Positions 1 to 7,494 of a stretch of 24,022 nt of DNA are shown here, piece by piece. This DNA is from a virus, in IMG/VR virus record IMGVR_UViG_3300042453_004544, positions 1 to 24,022 of that record; one strand, given 5' to 3'. The notes below the pieces were generated by a model. It searched no databases. It had not been told where the DNA came from and was given only the letters and a program-made list of their open reading frames with translations. The translations under genes and the position numbers were made by a program. Every line of letters begins with the position of its first letter. Position 1 is the stretch's first letter.

Positions 1-1
1 A

Positions 2-607
2 TCCCAAGAGCTTGTGACTCTAACATATACCGGAACCGGGACTGCACCTACTTTTTCTAGCATGCAGTCTGGCGATGGCGTAACCCTTGACGCCCCATTC
101 AGCTCCCTTAATAGGGGAGACTTTACTGTTGTTAAGGTAGGATCTAATTACATTCAGTTTGTTAATCCTATTGGAGCAGGAGAAACTATCGTAGGTCAAG
201 TTGAAGTTTATAGTTCGGGCCCTGTGCAAAAGGGCGATACCCTTGATTTAACATCCCCTGCTTTTGCCTACCCGAATAAGGGCCAGTTTGTTTTGACTCG
301 AGTTACGGATAGTTTTGTAGAGTTTTCTAATCCGGATGCCGTCCCAGAATCAGGCATTTCTGGAGTGCTAGCTGGCGAACTGAATGTATATAAAGATGCA
401 TTCTTATGGATGCTTGCAGCCGTTGATCGCAAAGCCATAATCAGACTAAATGGATCTACCAATGACTCTATCGAAGTTGCCCCACCAGTAGAAGGCGACC
501 TCACTAACAATCCAGGCCTCATGCTAAAGAGAGGTAGGGTTTATCATGTTCAAATTCAAAATCCCACAAACTGTAGTTTAAAAGGATTCCTTTTCCTAGC
601 GGAGTAA
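2..607 (+). CDS. Repeat-containing virion-like protein, 5' end outside window
   Basis: The reading frame is open from the first bases of the window, so the true start lies upstream; a GTG at 14 is internal and has no ribosome site. The visible part is about 200 residues, rich in Gly, Thr, Val and Asn with beta-strand spacing. It contains two tandem copies of a roughly 50-residue unit, each with the order GD-x3-L-x2-P, then NRG or NKG, then F-S/V-NP, then E and a closing VY. A different C-terminal part ends in a strand-rich segment containing RGRVYHVQIQNPTN. This composition is usual for phage tail, decoration or fibre proteins, but I recognise no specific family. It is followed after 2 bases by the HNH gene. 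A structural role is inferred from composition and neighbours only. Confidence 0.6.
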   Translation, partial: SQELVTLTYTGTGTAPTFSSMQSGDGVTLDAPFSSLNRGDFTVVKVGSNYIQFVNPIGAGETIVGQVEVYSSGPVQKGDTLDLTSPAFAYPNKGQFVLTRVTDSFVEFSNPDAVPESGISGVLAGELNVYKDAFLWMLAAVDRKAIIRLNGSTNDSIEVAPPVEGDLTNNPGLMLKRGRVYHVQIQNPTNCSLKGFLFLAE

Positions 608-609
608 AA

Positions 610-1038
610 GTGGATAACCCTAGGATAACAGCCAAAGAAAGAGGGTTAATAAAAGGAGCAATACGAAGAGCATTTAGTCGAAGCGAGTTGCGACAAAAAA
701 TAATGGCTCGAGCCAGAATAGAACACTCGGACCCATCAAAGCCACGATGCAAAAAATGGATTAGATGCGAAGTATGCAAACAGCCTTCGCCCGAATGGAG
801 TAGCGATGTTGATCATATTGATCCGTTAATACCCATTGGCAAAACTATGGCAGAGATGAGCATGGATGAATTAGTCAACAGAACATGGTGTCCAGAAGAA
901 AATTTACAAGCAATTTGCTTGACTTGTCACGATGCTAAGACTAAAATAGAACGAGAAGCAAGAACAATTGCAAATCGTGCAAAAAAGCCACCCAAGCCAA
1001 AAAGTAAAAGAGGTAAAAAAGATGCAAGTAAGGTTTAA
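610..1038 (+). CDS. HNH endonuclease
   Basis: Predicted metal-dependent DNA-cutting enzyme of the HNH (beta-beta-alpha-metal) superfamily, 142 residues. The core is visible: DVDHIDP with His69, Asn98 in NLQAICLTCH, and His107 as the final HNH histidine. Cys53/Cys56 and Cys103/Cys106 form two CxxC pairs that probably bind a structural zinc. The first 50 and last 25 residues are Lys/Arg-rich and could bind DNA. The start is GTG, chosen because GGAG lies 5 bases upstream; the gene overlaps the dUTPase start by 17 bases. In cos phages an HNH protein encoded close to terminase and portal genes assists packaging; this one is two genes from the portal, so that role is possible. A homing endonuclease is the alternative, but no intron or split gene is seen next to it. 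Confidence 0.85.
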   Translation: MDNPRITAKERGLIKGAIRRAFSRSELRQKIMARARIEHSDPSKPRCKKWIRCEVCKQPSPEWSSDVDHIDPLIPIGKTMAEMSMDELVNRTWCPEENLQAICLTCHDAKTKIEREARTIANRAKKPPKPKSKRGKKDASKV

Positions 1039-1447
1039 AAAACTAGATCCAAAAGCAGTTATTCCTTCCTATGCAAAGCCTGGCGATGCAGGGCTAGATC
1101 TTGTTGCTACATCGAAAGAGTTTGATGTAGAAAAAGAAAAGCTGGTTTTTGGTACTGGATTGGCAATCGAAATACCAGAGGGGCATGTTGGCCTACTTTT
1201 TCCAAGAAGCTCTATTGTCAAAACCTTACTAACTATGGCAAACTCTGTTGGTGTTATCGATAGCGGATACCGAGGAGAAGTTAAGGTCGTATTCGATCCC
1301 GGGTCTAGGCCCAAAAAAAATTATGAGGTAGGTGATAGGGTTGCCCAGCTTATCATTATGCCGTTTCCGAAAGTTGAACCAGTAGAAGCAGTTGATCTAT
1401 CTGATACAGATCGTGGCTCTGGTGGATTCGGAAGCACTGGAGCTTGA
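1022..1447 (+). CDS. dut: dUTPase (dUTP diphosphatase)
   Basis: Hydrolyses dUTP to dUMP and diphosphate, keeping uracil out of phage DNA and feeding dTMP synthesis; cytoplasmic and normally a homotrimer. All five conserved motifs are present in order in 141 residues: AGLDL (23-27), PRSS (61-64), GVIDSGYRGEV with the nucleotide-binding Asp80 and Tyr83 (77-87), RVAQLI (106-111), and the Gly-rich C-terminal RGSGGFGSTG (131-140). The length fits the trimeric family. The ATG at 1022 is chosen over longer in-frame starts because AGAGG lies 8 bases upstream and the protein then begins at the usual family position. The gene overlaps the HNH gene by 17 bases and ends one base before the portal start, so the three are probably co-transcribed. 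Confidence 0.95.
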   Translation: MQVRFKKLDPKAVIPSYAKPGDAGLDLVATSKEFDVEKEKLVFGTGLAIEIPEGHVGLLFPRSSIVKTLLTMANSVGVIDSGYRGEVKVVFDPGSRPKKNYEVGDRVAQLIIMPFPKVEPVEAVDLSDTDRGSGGFGSTGA

Positions 1448-1448
1448 T

Positions 1449-3446
1449 ATGAGTATTTTTGATAAAACACTTAAGGTAATAGAAGCCAATTTAGACAAGA
1501 GACTAAATGAGCTTCAAAAAACAGAAGAGACTCTTGAAAAGAGAGAAAAAGAAGGCGGTATTGGTCGTAAGGGCCTTATTTTCGATCCGTTTGTAGAAAA
1601 CGCAAATAACCAGGGGCTATTTCGCCCAAAGACTGGCTTCATTACAAATGCCCTTCTAAAGCAAGTCTCAAGGCGTACCCCTGCAGCCTCAATCATCATC
1701 CACACCAGATCCAGCCAGGTTCAAAGCTTCTGCCGTCCACAATCAAATCGATTTGATACTGGCTATAAATTTCAACCAAGAGATAAATCCCAAGATCCTA
1801 ATCCTGAAGAAATTGCTCAATTAGAAGACTTTATAAACAATTGCGGAATCAAAGAAGAGCGAGCCCCAGAAGATAAGCTGACTTTTGATCAGTGGGGATA
1901 TATGGTCACATCCGACATGCTTCGCTACGGTCATTGTGCAATTGAACGAATCCCCCGTAAGGATGGTGGATTATATGCATTTTTGCCATTGGCTGCAGAA
2001 GGCATTTATTATGCCAACCCAAAAGCAGACTCAAAAGACATCAATGCCCAAAGGAATCTTTGGAGAGAAAGAATGGACGAAGAGGGAGAGGTAGAGCCTT
2101 CTCCGGGCGATGTCATGTTTGTCCAGGTAATGGATAACAAGGTCATTGAAGAGTTTACAAGGGAAGAGCTTGTTTTTGCCAAGCTAAACCATGAAACAGA
2201 TACAGATCTTTCTGGCTATTCGATCAGCCCTCTTGAGCGAGCCCTAAGCATGCTTACGGCCCAGCTTCAGATCGAAAATCATCAGAGAGGATTCTTTACT
2301 CATGGGGTCGCATCTCGAGGCATTCTTGTAATTCAAGGGGACATGACCCCTAACCAGCTTCGAGTGCTTCAGTCTCAGTGGACTCAACAGACCACCGGGC
2401 CTCTTAATTCTTGGAGGACCCCAGTCCTTGCAGGCATCAAAGGCGTACAGTGGGTCCCCCTTACTGCAGGAAACCGAGACATGGAGTATGCGGCTTATCA
2501 GGACCATGTACTTAGGACCGTCCACGGATGCTTTACCATTGATCCTGAAGAGACCGGATTTGGTTATCTGTCTCGAGGCACAGAGCAAAGAAGCCTTGGA
2601 GAGTCATCAAACGAATACAAGATCCTTGCTTCCCAGTCCCGAGGTCTTCGCCCCATCCTTTCTCGCATTGAATCTATCATGAATGAAGAGATTCTTCCTG
2701 GATTTAACGAGGAACTCTCAGAGAAGTATGAATTTTGCTTTGTCGGACTAGATGCCGAAACCCGCCTTGAAGAAACACAGCGTTTAACTGGCGAAGTATC
2801 TCTTCACACCAGCATCAACGAGGCCAGGTCTCAGGCAGAATTAGAGCCCCTAAAGATTGGCGGAGAGCTAATTTTAAATCCTCTACTTTTAGCTACTCTG
2901 CAGTCCAATCTTCCCAAGGGCGTTTTCATGGAAATATTTATGGGATTCGAAGGCGCTTCTCAGCGCCCAGACCTTCAATATATTCCTGATCCAATGTGGT
3001 TCCAGTATCAGCAGATGCAGATGCAGTTGATGCAACAGCAGGCGATGGCAATGCAACAGGGCCAGCCTGGACAAGAAGGCCAGGAAGGACAGCCTCAAGA
3101 GCAAGAGGGTCAAGGACAAGAGAGCGAACAGCAAGAGGGTGGAGATCAGGCGCAGGCTCAGCAAGATCAAGCCCAGGCTCAGGCTCAATCTAGCGCAATG
3201 GCTGCCCAGATGTTTATGGAAGCTAATCCAGAAATATTCAAATCACTCAGGAATACTCTCTATGCAAATCGTATCGAGTCTCTTACAAAAGGACAGGTAG
3301 GTCGCCCTAACGATAAGCATGTCGATCAATTGCATAGCAAGCTAATGAAAGACTATGAAATGGCCTCAAAGAAAATGATGGAAGAAGTCATGCAGGCTAT
3401 TAAAGAAGATCTTGAAGATAAAGATCATGACCATGATGATGATTAA
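1449..3446 (+). CDS. Portal protein
   Basis: Predicted portal, the ring at the unique capsid vertex through which DNA is packaged and ejected. It has 665 residues. The start ATG has GGAG six bases upstream and follows the dUTPase stop by one base. The N-terminus is a charged helix, followed by a long mixed alpha/beta body of the kind seen in SPP1/HK97-type portals. A low-complexity tail of about 65 residues (roughly 517-580) is dominated by Gln, Gly and Glu (QQMQMQ, GQEGQ), and the last residues are acidic with HDHDDD. Assignment rests on overall character, length and the neighbour: a MuF-type minor head gene directly downstream is the SPP1/Mu order. No terminase gene is visible in the window. 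The long Gln-rich tail is unusual and may face the DNA or the head interior. Confidence 0.8.
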   Translation: MSIFDKTLKVIEANLDKRLNELQKTEETLEKREKEGGIGRKGLIFDPFVENANNQGLFRPKTGFITNALLKQVSRRTPAASIIIHTRSSQVQSFCRPQSNRFDTGYKFQPRDKSQDPNPEEIAQLEDFINNCGIKEERAPEDKLTFDQWGYMVTSDMLRYGHCAIERIPRKDGGLYAFLPLAAEGIYYANPKADSKDINAQRNLWRERMDEEGEVEPSPGDVMFVQVMDNKVIEEFTREELVFAKLNHETDTDLSGYSISPLERALSMLTAQLQIENHQRGFFTHGVASRGILVIQGDMTPNQLRVLQSQWTQQTTGPLNSWRTPVLAGIKGVQWVPLTAGNRDMEYAAYQDHVLRTVHGCFTIDPEETGFGYLSRGTEQRSLGESSNEYKILASQSRGLRPILSRIESIMNEEILPGFNEELSEKYEFCFVGLDAETRLEETQRLTGEVSLHTSINEARSQAELEPLKIGGELILNPLLLATLQSNLPKGVFMEIFMGFEGASQRPDLQYIPDPMWFQYQQMQMQLMQQQAMAMQQGQPGQEGQEGQPQEQEGQGQESEQQEGGDQAQAQQDQAQAQAQSSAMAAQMFMEANPEIFKSLRNTLYANRIESLTKGQVGRPNDKHVDQLHSKLMKDYEMASKKMMEEVMQAIKEDLEDKDHDHDDD

Positions 3447-3449
3447 GGT

Positions 3450-4292
3450 ATGGCACTAAAACCAAAAACAGCCAAGGCCATAGATAAAGCTTCCGAGAGG
3501 TTTATTAACTTCTTGAAGTATCGAGCCATAGGCCCGCACATCTTAACGAAGGCCCAGCTTAAGGACCTTATCCGGGCCGGGTGGATTTCTGATTTAGCTC
3601 CAATATCTGCAGTTTCTTCAGCGTACTCCCTTACTCATGCCAAGGTAGCAGAAGCCCTTGCCCCTATGAGTCAAAGAGAAGGCGCACTGGCATTCCTTGA
3701 AAGAATGTTCTCAAGGTACGCCGAAAAAGCAGGAACTGAATTAAAACACGATGTTGCAGGCATACTTGAGAGCAACATTATGCCTTTTGTAGACAGGCGA
3801 GAAGGAGAACTGATATACGGTCTCCTAAAAGATCCTAAAAATAGAGGTAAATATCTCGGTAGTGCATTGCATGGCAAGGTAGATAATTGGAGACATAGGT
3901 GGTCAACAATTGTAAAGACCGAATTATCAAGAGCATCAAACTGGGGCGCAGTAGATGCTATTCTCCATAACAATAAAGACAAAGACCCCAAAGACATTCT
4001 TGTCTTTAAGGCTGGCCCAAACGACGACCGCACTTGCCCGCACTGTAGAAAGTTTTGGTTTACAGAAGATGGTAGAACACCAAAAGTCTATAAACTATCA
4101 GAGTTGATGGCTAATGGTTCTAATATTGGTAGAAAAACCAAAGAATGGCTTGCCACAGTTGATCCAACACACCCACATTGTAGACACCTTATGGTCCAGC
4201 TCCGCCCGGGATACGGGTTTGATTCCAAGGGAAATTTAGAGTACAAATCTAAAGAGTATAATGAGCTTGACTTGCAATCAAAAAAGAAGTAG
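3450..4292 (+). CDS. MuF/SPP1 gp7-like minor head protein
   Basis: Minor head morphogenesis protein that in SPP1 and Mu relatives binds the portal or DNA inside the prohead; 280 residues. The family signature is in the C-terminal third: DDRTCPHCRKFW with Cys196 and Cys199, followed by HPHCRH with His241, His243 and Cys244 and then LRPGYGF, a probable zinc-binding cluster. The upstream part is helical, and a run rich in Trp/Arg (DNWRHRWSTIVKTELSRAS) matches the usual segment before the cluster. It starts 3 bases after the portal stop; the AAGG just before the ATG is too close for a good ribosome site, so translation is probably coupled to the portal. No C-terminal toxin or protease fusion of the kind carried by some MuF proteins is present. 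Confidence 0.85.
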   Translation: MALKPKTAKAIDKASERFINFLKYRAIGPHILTKAQLKDLIRAGWISDLAPISAVSSAYSLTHAKVAEALAPMSQREGALAFLERMFSRYAEKAGTELKHDVAGILESNIMPFVDRREGELIYGLLKDPKNRGKYLGSALHGKVDNWRHRWSTIVKTELSRASNWGAVDAILHNNKDKDPKDILVFKAGPNDDRTCPHCRKFWFTEDGRTPKVYKLSELMANGSNIGRKTKEWLATVDPTHPHCRHLMVQLRPGYGFDSKGNLEYKSKEYNELDLQSKKK

Positions 4293-4355
4293 AATTTACT
4301 AATGAGGGTCCCAAAGGATGGCCCCGGCGCAACCCACCTAATGACTACAATATGG

Positions 4356-4431
4356 AGGCGAGAGGTGTATCGGTTTGCATGGGGGTCTTATAAGCCTTTG
4401 GTAGTGGGTTCAATTCCCACCTCGCCTACCA
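4356..4431 (+). tRNA. tRNA-Ile (anticodon UAU), CCA encoded
   Basis: A full 76-base cloverleaf can be folded by hand. The acceptor AGGCGAG pairs with CTCGCCT. The D stem is GTGT/GCAT with GG in its loop. The anticodon stem GGGGT/GCCTT has three wobble pairs, and its loop CTTATAA gives anticodon TAT at 4389-4391. The T arm is GTGGG-TTCAATT-CCCAC. A discriminator A and an encoded CCA follow. The A1-U72 pair and A73 agree with isoleucine identity. The RNA would read AUA codons. Oddities are A instead of the near-universal U at position 8, T at 21, and a T15-A48 pair. Bacteria mostly read AUA with a lysidine-modified CAU anticodon, so UAU is uncommon. It lies between the MuF and ClpP-like genes in the same orientation. 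Confidence 0.88.
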
Positions 4432-4444
4432 TATTGGTTTAATT

Positions 4445-5044
4445 ATGAGTAAAATTGTTCGAGAATCTATAGACCGCTTTTTCGACTATGGAATACATGT
4501 CGAAACTCGAACCGTTTATATGGGCTCCGAAGAGTATGACATGGACGGCCTCGAGACCGGAACTGATCATCGAATGGCGGAAAAAATCATCAAGGCAATT
4601 CACATCCTCGGCACTACGCCCGATAAACCAATTAAGATTATCATGAACAATCTTGGCGGAGACTGGTATCACGGCATGGCCATCTACGATGCGATAAAGG
4701 CATGTCCATGCCATGTGACGATTGAGGTCATGGGCCACGCTATGTCTATGGGGTCTATTATTTTGCAGGCTGCAGACGAAAGGATCATTCATCCAAATGC
4801 AACCATAATGGTTCATGATGGATCTGACTCGTTTTCTGGTGATGCAAAGAATTTTGAGTCGTGGGCAAAACAGAGTAAAAAATTACGACAAAAAATGTAT
4901 AAAATATACGCAGAAAGAACAAAGAAAGATAAGAAATACTGGGAAAAGAAATGTGCCATGGATTTTATCATGGATGCAGAACAGGCGATATCCGAAGGAA
5001 TTGCAGACTCTATTGCAGGACTAGAAGATGGAACTGACAGATAG
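4445..5044 (+). CDS. ClpP-like serine protease (candidate prohead protease)
   Basis: A 199-residue ClpP/crotonase-fold serine protease. The nucleophile is Ser101 in GHAMSMGS, the catalytic His124 is in IMVHDG, and Asp173 in MDFIMDAEQA aligns with the ClpP catalytic Asp. The oxyanion-type NNLGGD segment (68-73) is also present. ClpP-like proteins encoded beside portal genes in many phages act as prohead proteases that trim scaffold and head proteins; ClpP-type proteolysis of host or phage proteins is an alternative. The context (portal, MuF protein, scaffold-like protein, capsid) favours head maturation. The ATG lies 13 bases after the tRNA CCA end and has no Shine-Dalgarno sequence, so the message may come from tRNA 3' processing. 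A second, unrelated candidate prohead protease occurs at 8113. Confidence 0.85.
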   Translation: MSKIVRESIDRFFDYGIHVETRTVYMGSEEYDMDGLETGTDHRMAEKIIKAIHILGTTPDKPIKIIMNNLGGDWYHGMAIYDAIKACPCHVTIEVMGHAMSMGSIILQAADERIIHPNATIMVHDGSDSFSGDAKNFESWAKQSKKLRQKMYKIYAERTKKDKKYWEKKCAMDFIMDAEQAISEGIADSIAGLEDGTDR

Positions 5045-5062
5045 TGCTTGCATAATGATACT
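5034..5062 (+). promoter_or_regulatory. Sigma70-like promoter upstream of gene 5107
   Basis: CTGACA (5034-5039), a 17-base spacer and GATACT (5057-5062) give a good sigma70-type match overlapping the last codons of the protease gene. The predicted start, about 5069, leaves a leader of about 38 bases that carries GAGGA (5098-5102) before the ATG at 5107. Unlike several other promoters in the window, this one would make an mRNA with a conventional ribosome site. Confidence 0.55.
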
Positions 5063-5106
5063 TTTTTTGGTAATATTTTATCTGATATTTACACTTTGAG
5101 GAAAAT

Positions 5107-5535
5107 ATGGACGCAAATAAAAAAATCGATCTAATCAATGCCTACAGACAGCTAAGCGATCTGACTTTAAAATTGTCAAAACACACAAACGAAGAAACAG
5201 CCAATACGGTTCAAAAAGAATTCCAAGAATTTGTATCCTCTCGAATCGATCAGCTTCTTAATGGCGGAACAGAAAAAGATGCCCCGCAAATTCCGGCAAG
5301 CCAATTAACCGATGATGATGTCCATGTATTGCTGGCTTTGGTCGAGAATGTTCGCAGTAAACAAAGGCTCAACGAGGCGGTCGCAAGTCCTCCGGCCAAG
5401 ACCCAACAAATTCGTAGCAGTTCCGGCGCAAGGCCCCTAAAGGACCCAGATCCTACTGGGGAGAAACATCGGAGTGCAAACGAATCTTTGCTAAACAGGT
5501 TAGCGAAGATGGACAGTCAAGGGCCTGAATTTTAA
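5107..5535 (+). CDS. Unknown helical protein
   Basis: A 142-residue soluble protein I do not recognise. The first 95 residues are charged and predicted helical, with heptad-like Leu/Ile spacing (residues 8-55). The last 45 are rich in Pro, Lys, Arg and Ser and probably disordered. There are no cysteines, signal peptide or membrane segment. GAGGA stands five bases before the ATG, and a promoter-like sequence ends 44 bases upstream. It is followed by another helical protein 12 bases later. Lying between two protease genes in the head block, it could be an assembly or internal head protein, but this is inference from position only. Confidence 0.7.
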   Translation: MDANKKIDLINAYRQLSDLTLKLSKHTNEETANTVQKEFQEFVSSRIDQLLNGGTEKDAPQIPASQLTDDDVHVLLALVENVRSKQRLNEAVASPPAKTQQIRSSSGARPLKDPDPTGEKHRSANESLLNRLAKMDSQGPEF

Positions 5536-5547
5536 GGAGGTATCCCT

Positions 5548-6153
5548 ATGAGTAAAGCAGTAGAGTTCAATAAGCGCAATTCAAAACTGGCTGCAGCGCA
5601 ACAGCAATCAAACGCCGATAGCATTAACATGCTACGCCAAGCATTGTCTGGAATTTACCAGAAGATGTTTGAGTTACAAAACAAACTAGAAGGCCTAACC
5701 GGATCTGCCAAGGCTGCCGACTGGCGGTCTCTGGCAATTATGAAACTTCTTAGTAAGGCTGGTATTTCAGAAGATGAAATTACAGCAAAAGCAGAAGAGC
5801 TTCAGGTGTCTGCATTTGAAAAAGAAAGCGATCTCGATGACGAGGCCAAGGGTCTTGAATCTCATGACGGAACAGCAGAAAATGGCCTAACGGCTATTGC
5901 TCAGATCAAGCTATTCAAAGACGGAGTAGAACTTCCAGAAAGTCAAGTAGTTAGGTCTAAGTTTGAGCTTGGCAAATCAGAGCTATTGCCAGAAATCGAC
6001 GAAGCAGTTATTGGCATGAAGCCTGGGGAAAAGAAGAAAATCCCACTAGCTTTGTCAGGAAAAACAGACGAAGCTGAAATATCACTCATTTCTTTACGCA
6101 AGCCAAAAAATAGCACCTCTGATAATACACAAGGAAATGCCAGCTCTAATTGA
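5548..6153 (+). CDS. Protein with C-terminal FKBP/trigger-factor-like domain
   Basis: A 201-residue protein. Residues 1-105 are helical and charged (a Gln-rich stretch at 17-21, then a long amphipathic helix). Residues 113-187 resemble the FKBP-type peptidyl-prolyl isomerase domain of trigger factor: a strand AQIKLFKDG, then KFELGKSELLPEIDEAVIGM and PGEKKKIPLAL, closing with AEISLISLRK. The order and the hallmark of a Gly pair around the LPxxxEAxxGMKxGE helix-loop are retained, but the domain is about 15-20 residues shorter than usual and lacks most aromatic pocket residues, so isomerase activity is doubtful. A folding or assembly-chaperone role is inferred. The start is firm: AAGGAGGT, a near-perfect ribosome site, precedes the ATG, suggesting high expression. 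Confidence 0.75.
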   Translation: MSKAVEFNKRNSKLAAAQQQSNADSINMLRQALSGIYQKMFELQNKLEGLTGSAKAADWRSLAIMKLLSKAGISEDEITAKAEELQVSAFEKESDLDDEAKGLESHDGTAENGLTAIAQIKLFKDGVELPESQVVRSKFELGKSELLPEIDEAVIGMKPGEKKKIPLALSGKTDEAEISLISLRKPKNSTSDNTQGNASSN

Positions 6154-6172
6154 TGTATAATCGGAGATTGAA

Positions 6173-7459
6173 ATGAAAAAGCCCAAGAAATCAGAAAAAC
6201 TAGGCGACAAGTTTTACAAATCAGTTTGCGATGTCGCTAACAAGGTCGGCAAGGAGCCAGCTCTGGTTTCTAGGACAGACTATTTCACCTCCGAAATTAA
6301 AACAACCTTGTCGGAGTGGGAGTTGAGGAAAGTTGGCGGATTTAAGAAGCTAATGGACCTCTACTTCCCTCCGGACAAGAACATCATTATTGACAGTGCG
6401 TCAAAATTGGTCAGGGGCTATAAAAACAAGCTTGAGTCCCAGTATGGTCGAGAGATCTTTTTCAAGGACGAATTCTTATCGGTATTTAAGGAAGTCATGG
6501 AAAAGAACCCCATGGCTATACATGCCCCAGCGTCCCCAAGCAAAAAAGATACAAAAATAGAAAGATCTCTAGTTGTCCACTTTTCAGATACGCACTTTGG
6601 ATGCAATATTGAGAAGTCCGAACTTAATGGAATCAATGAATACAACTGGACTATAGCTGCAAGGCGAACCGCACTCCTGATTGATCAGGTAGTGACATAT
6701 AAGCCCCAGTATCGCAAGAATACTGAGCTAGTAATCCTCATTAACGGCGATATCATTGCTGGTGTTATCCATGACCAGGAATGGGCCGTTGACCTTCTTA
6801 CTACCCAATTTGCCGGGGCAATTAGTATCTTTTCACAGGCAATTAGCTTTGCTGCACAGCACTTTGCCAAAGTACGAGTTGTATGTACCCCGGGGAATCA
6901 TGGTCGAGCCATGCATAAGGGAAGTAAAGACCGAGCCATGACCCATAAGTGGGACTCTTACGAGAACATGGTATATCTGGCCCTTCGTGAGATCTTTAAG
7001 ACTCGCCATAGCAATGTTGAGTTTACGATTCCAGAGTCTCCCTATGCCATCGTTGATATCCAGGGACATAAGTTTTTAGTTACTCACGGGGATACAGTTA
7101 TCAATGTAGGGAACCCAGGAAGAAACCTTAACATGAAATCGATCAATGAGCAGATTAACAAAGTCAATTCTCAGCTCATTAGGGGCGACGAGAACTTTGC
7201 AGCTATCGTTGTTGGACATGTTCATGTATCTACTATCCAGGAAACCGAATCCGGAACAATGCTTTTGATTAACGGGACTATGTCAGGCCTTGATGCGTAT
7301 GCCCAATCCCTCGGTATCTTCTCTAAAAATGCTACCCAAACTATCTTTGAGGTCGTGAATGGACATCCAGTGGGAGATATTAGGCTTATCCGGCTCAGAA
7401 AAGCTGACGACCGGACGGATTTGGATAAGATTATCAAGCCCTTCAAGGCTAAAATGTGA
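6173..7459 (+). CDS. Calcineurin-like metallophosphoesterase (Mre11-like candidate)
   Basis: A 428-residue protein. Residues 130-410 carry the metallophosphoesterase motif series: SDTHFG with Asp139 and His141, NGDI with Asp193, GNHG with Asn242 and His243, THGD with His305, and GHVH with His349 and His351. These ligate two metal ions for phosphodiester or phosphomonoester cleavage. The N-terminal 120 residues are basic (KKPKKSEK start) and partly helical, perhaps binding nucleic acid. In T4-like phages an Mre11-type nuclease (gp47) pairs with a Rad50-type ATPase (gp46); the candidate partner here is encoded 6.7 kb downstream, so the pairing is inference. GNHG replaces the usual GNHD, as in some family members. 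The start has GGAG six bases upstream. A different phosphatase or phosphodiesterase function remains possible. Confidence 0.85.
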   Translation: MKKPKKSEKLGDKFYKSVCDVANKVGKEPALVSRTDYFTSEIKTTLSEWELRKVGGFKKLMDLYFPPDKNIIIDSASKLVRGYKNKLESQYGREIFFKDEFLSVFKEVMEKNPMAIHAPASPSKKDTKIERSLVVHFSDTHFGCNIEKSELNGINEYNWTIAARRTALLIDQVVTYKPQYRKNTELVILINGDIIAGVIHDQEWAVDLLTTQFAGAISIFSQAISFAAQHFAKVRVVCTPGNHGRAMHKGSKDRAMTHKWDSYENMVYLALREIFKTRHSNVEFTIPESPYAIVDIQGHKFLVTHGDTVINVGNPGRNLNMKSINEQINKVNSQLIRGDENFAAIVVGHVHVSTIQETESGTMLLINGTMSGLDAYAQSLGIFSKNATQTIFEVVNGHPVGDIRLIRLRKADDRTDLDKIIKPFKAKM

Positions 7460-7464
7460 TCCTG

Positions 7465-7494
7465 CCCTTGGTCAGGGATAATTTCCCTATGGGA
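7465..7494 (+). promoter_or_regulatory. Overlapping alternating dyads with -10-like GATAAT at a gene start
   Basis: Four short segments alternate: CCCT (7465-7468), AGGGA (7474-7478), TCCCT (7484-7488) and GGGA (7491-7494). Each can pair with its neighbour, so the hairpins exclude one another, in the manner of an attenuator. GATAAT (7477-7482) sits in the second loop and ends six bases before the ATG at 7489. No convincing -35 is seen, so this could be a weak promoter, a translational switch, or chance. Confidence 0.25.

Noticed and set aside
610-1038. HNH gene as a mobile homing endonuclease
   Set aside because: No intron, intein or split neighbouring gene is seen; the gene fits neatly into the operon with a ribosome site and a short overlap.
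2996-3193. A + strand frame inside the portal gene
   Set aside because: It is the Arg/Gly/Ala shadow of the Gln/Glu repeat tail and has no start signal.
4293-4355. GC-rich stretch before the tRNA as a second tRNA or remnant
   Set aside because: No cloverleaf or T-loop sequence can be drawn from it.
4301-4441. A 46-codon frame from ATG 4301 running through the tRNA
   Set aside because: It reads VVGSIPTSPT across the T arm, the usual signature of translating a tRNA gene, and has no ribosome site.
5055-5099. A 14-residue hydrophobic peptide (MILFLVIFYLIFTL) in the gap before 5107
   Set aside because: It starts inside the predicted -10 region, has no ribosome site, and is explained by AT-rich intergenic DNA.
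6156-6161. A perfect TATAAT before the metallophosphoesterase gene
   Set aside because: There is no -35 or TG extension, and transcription from it would remove the good GGAG ribosome site of that gene.
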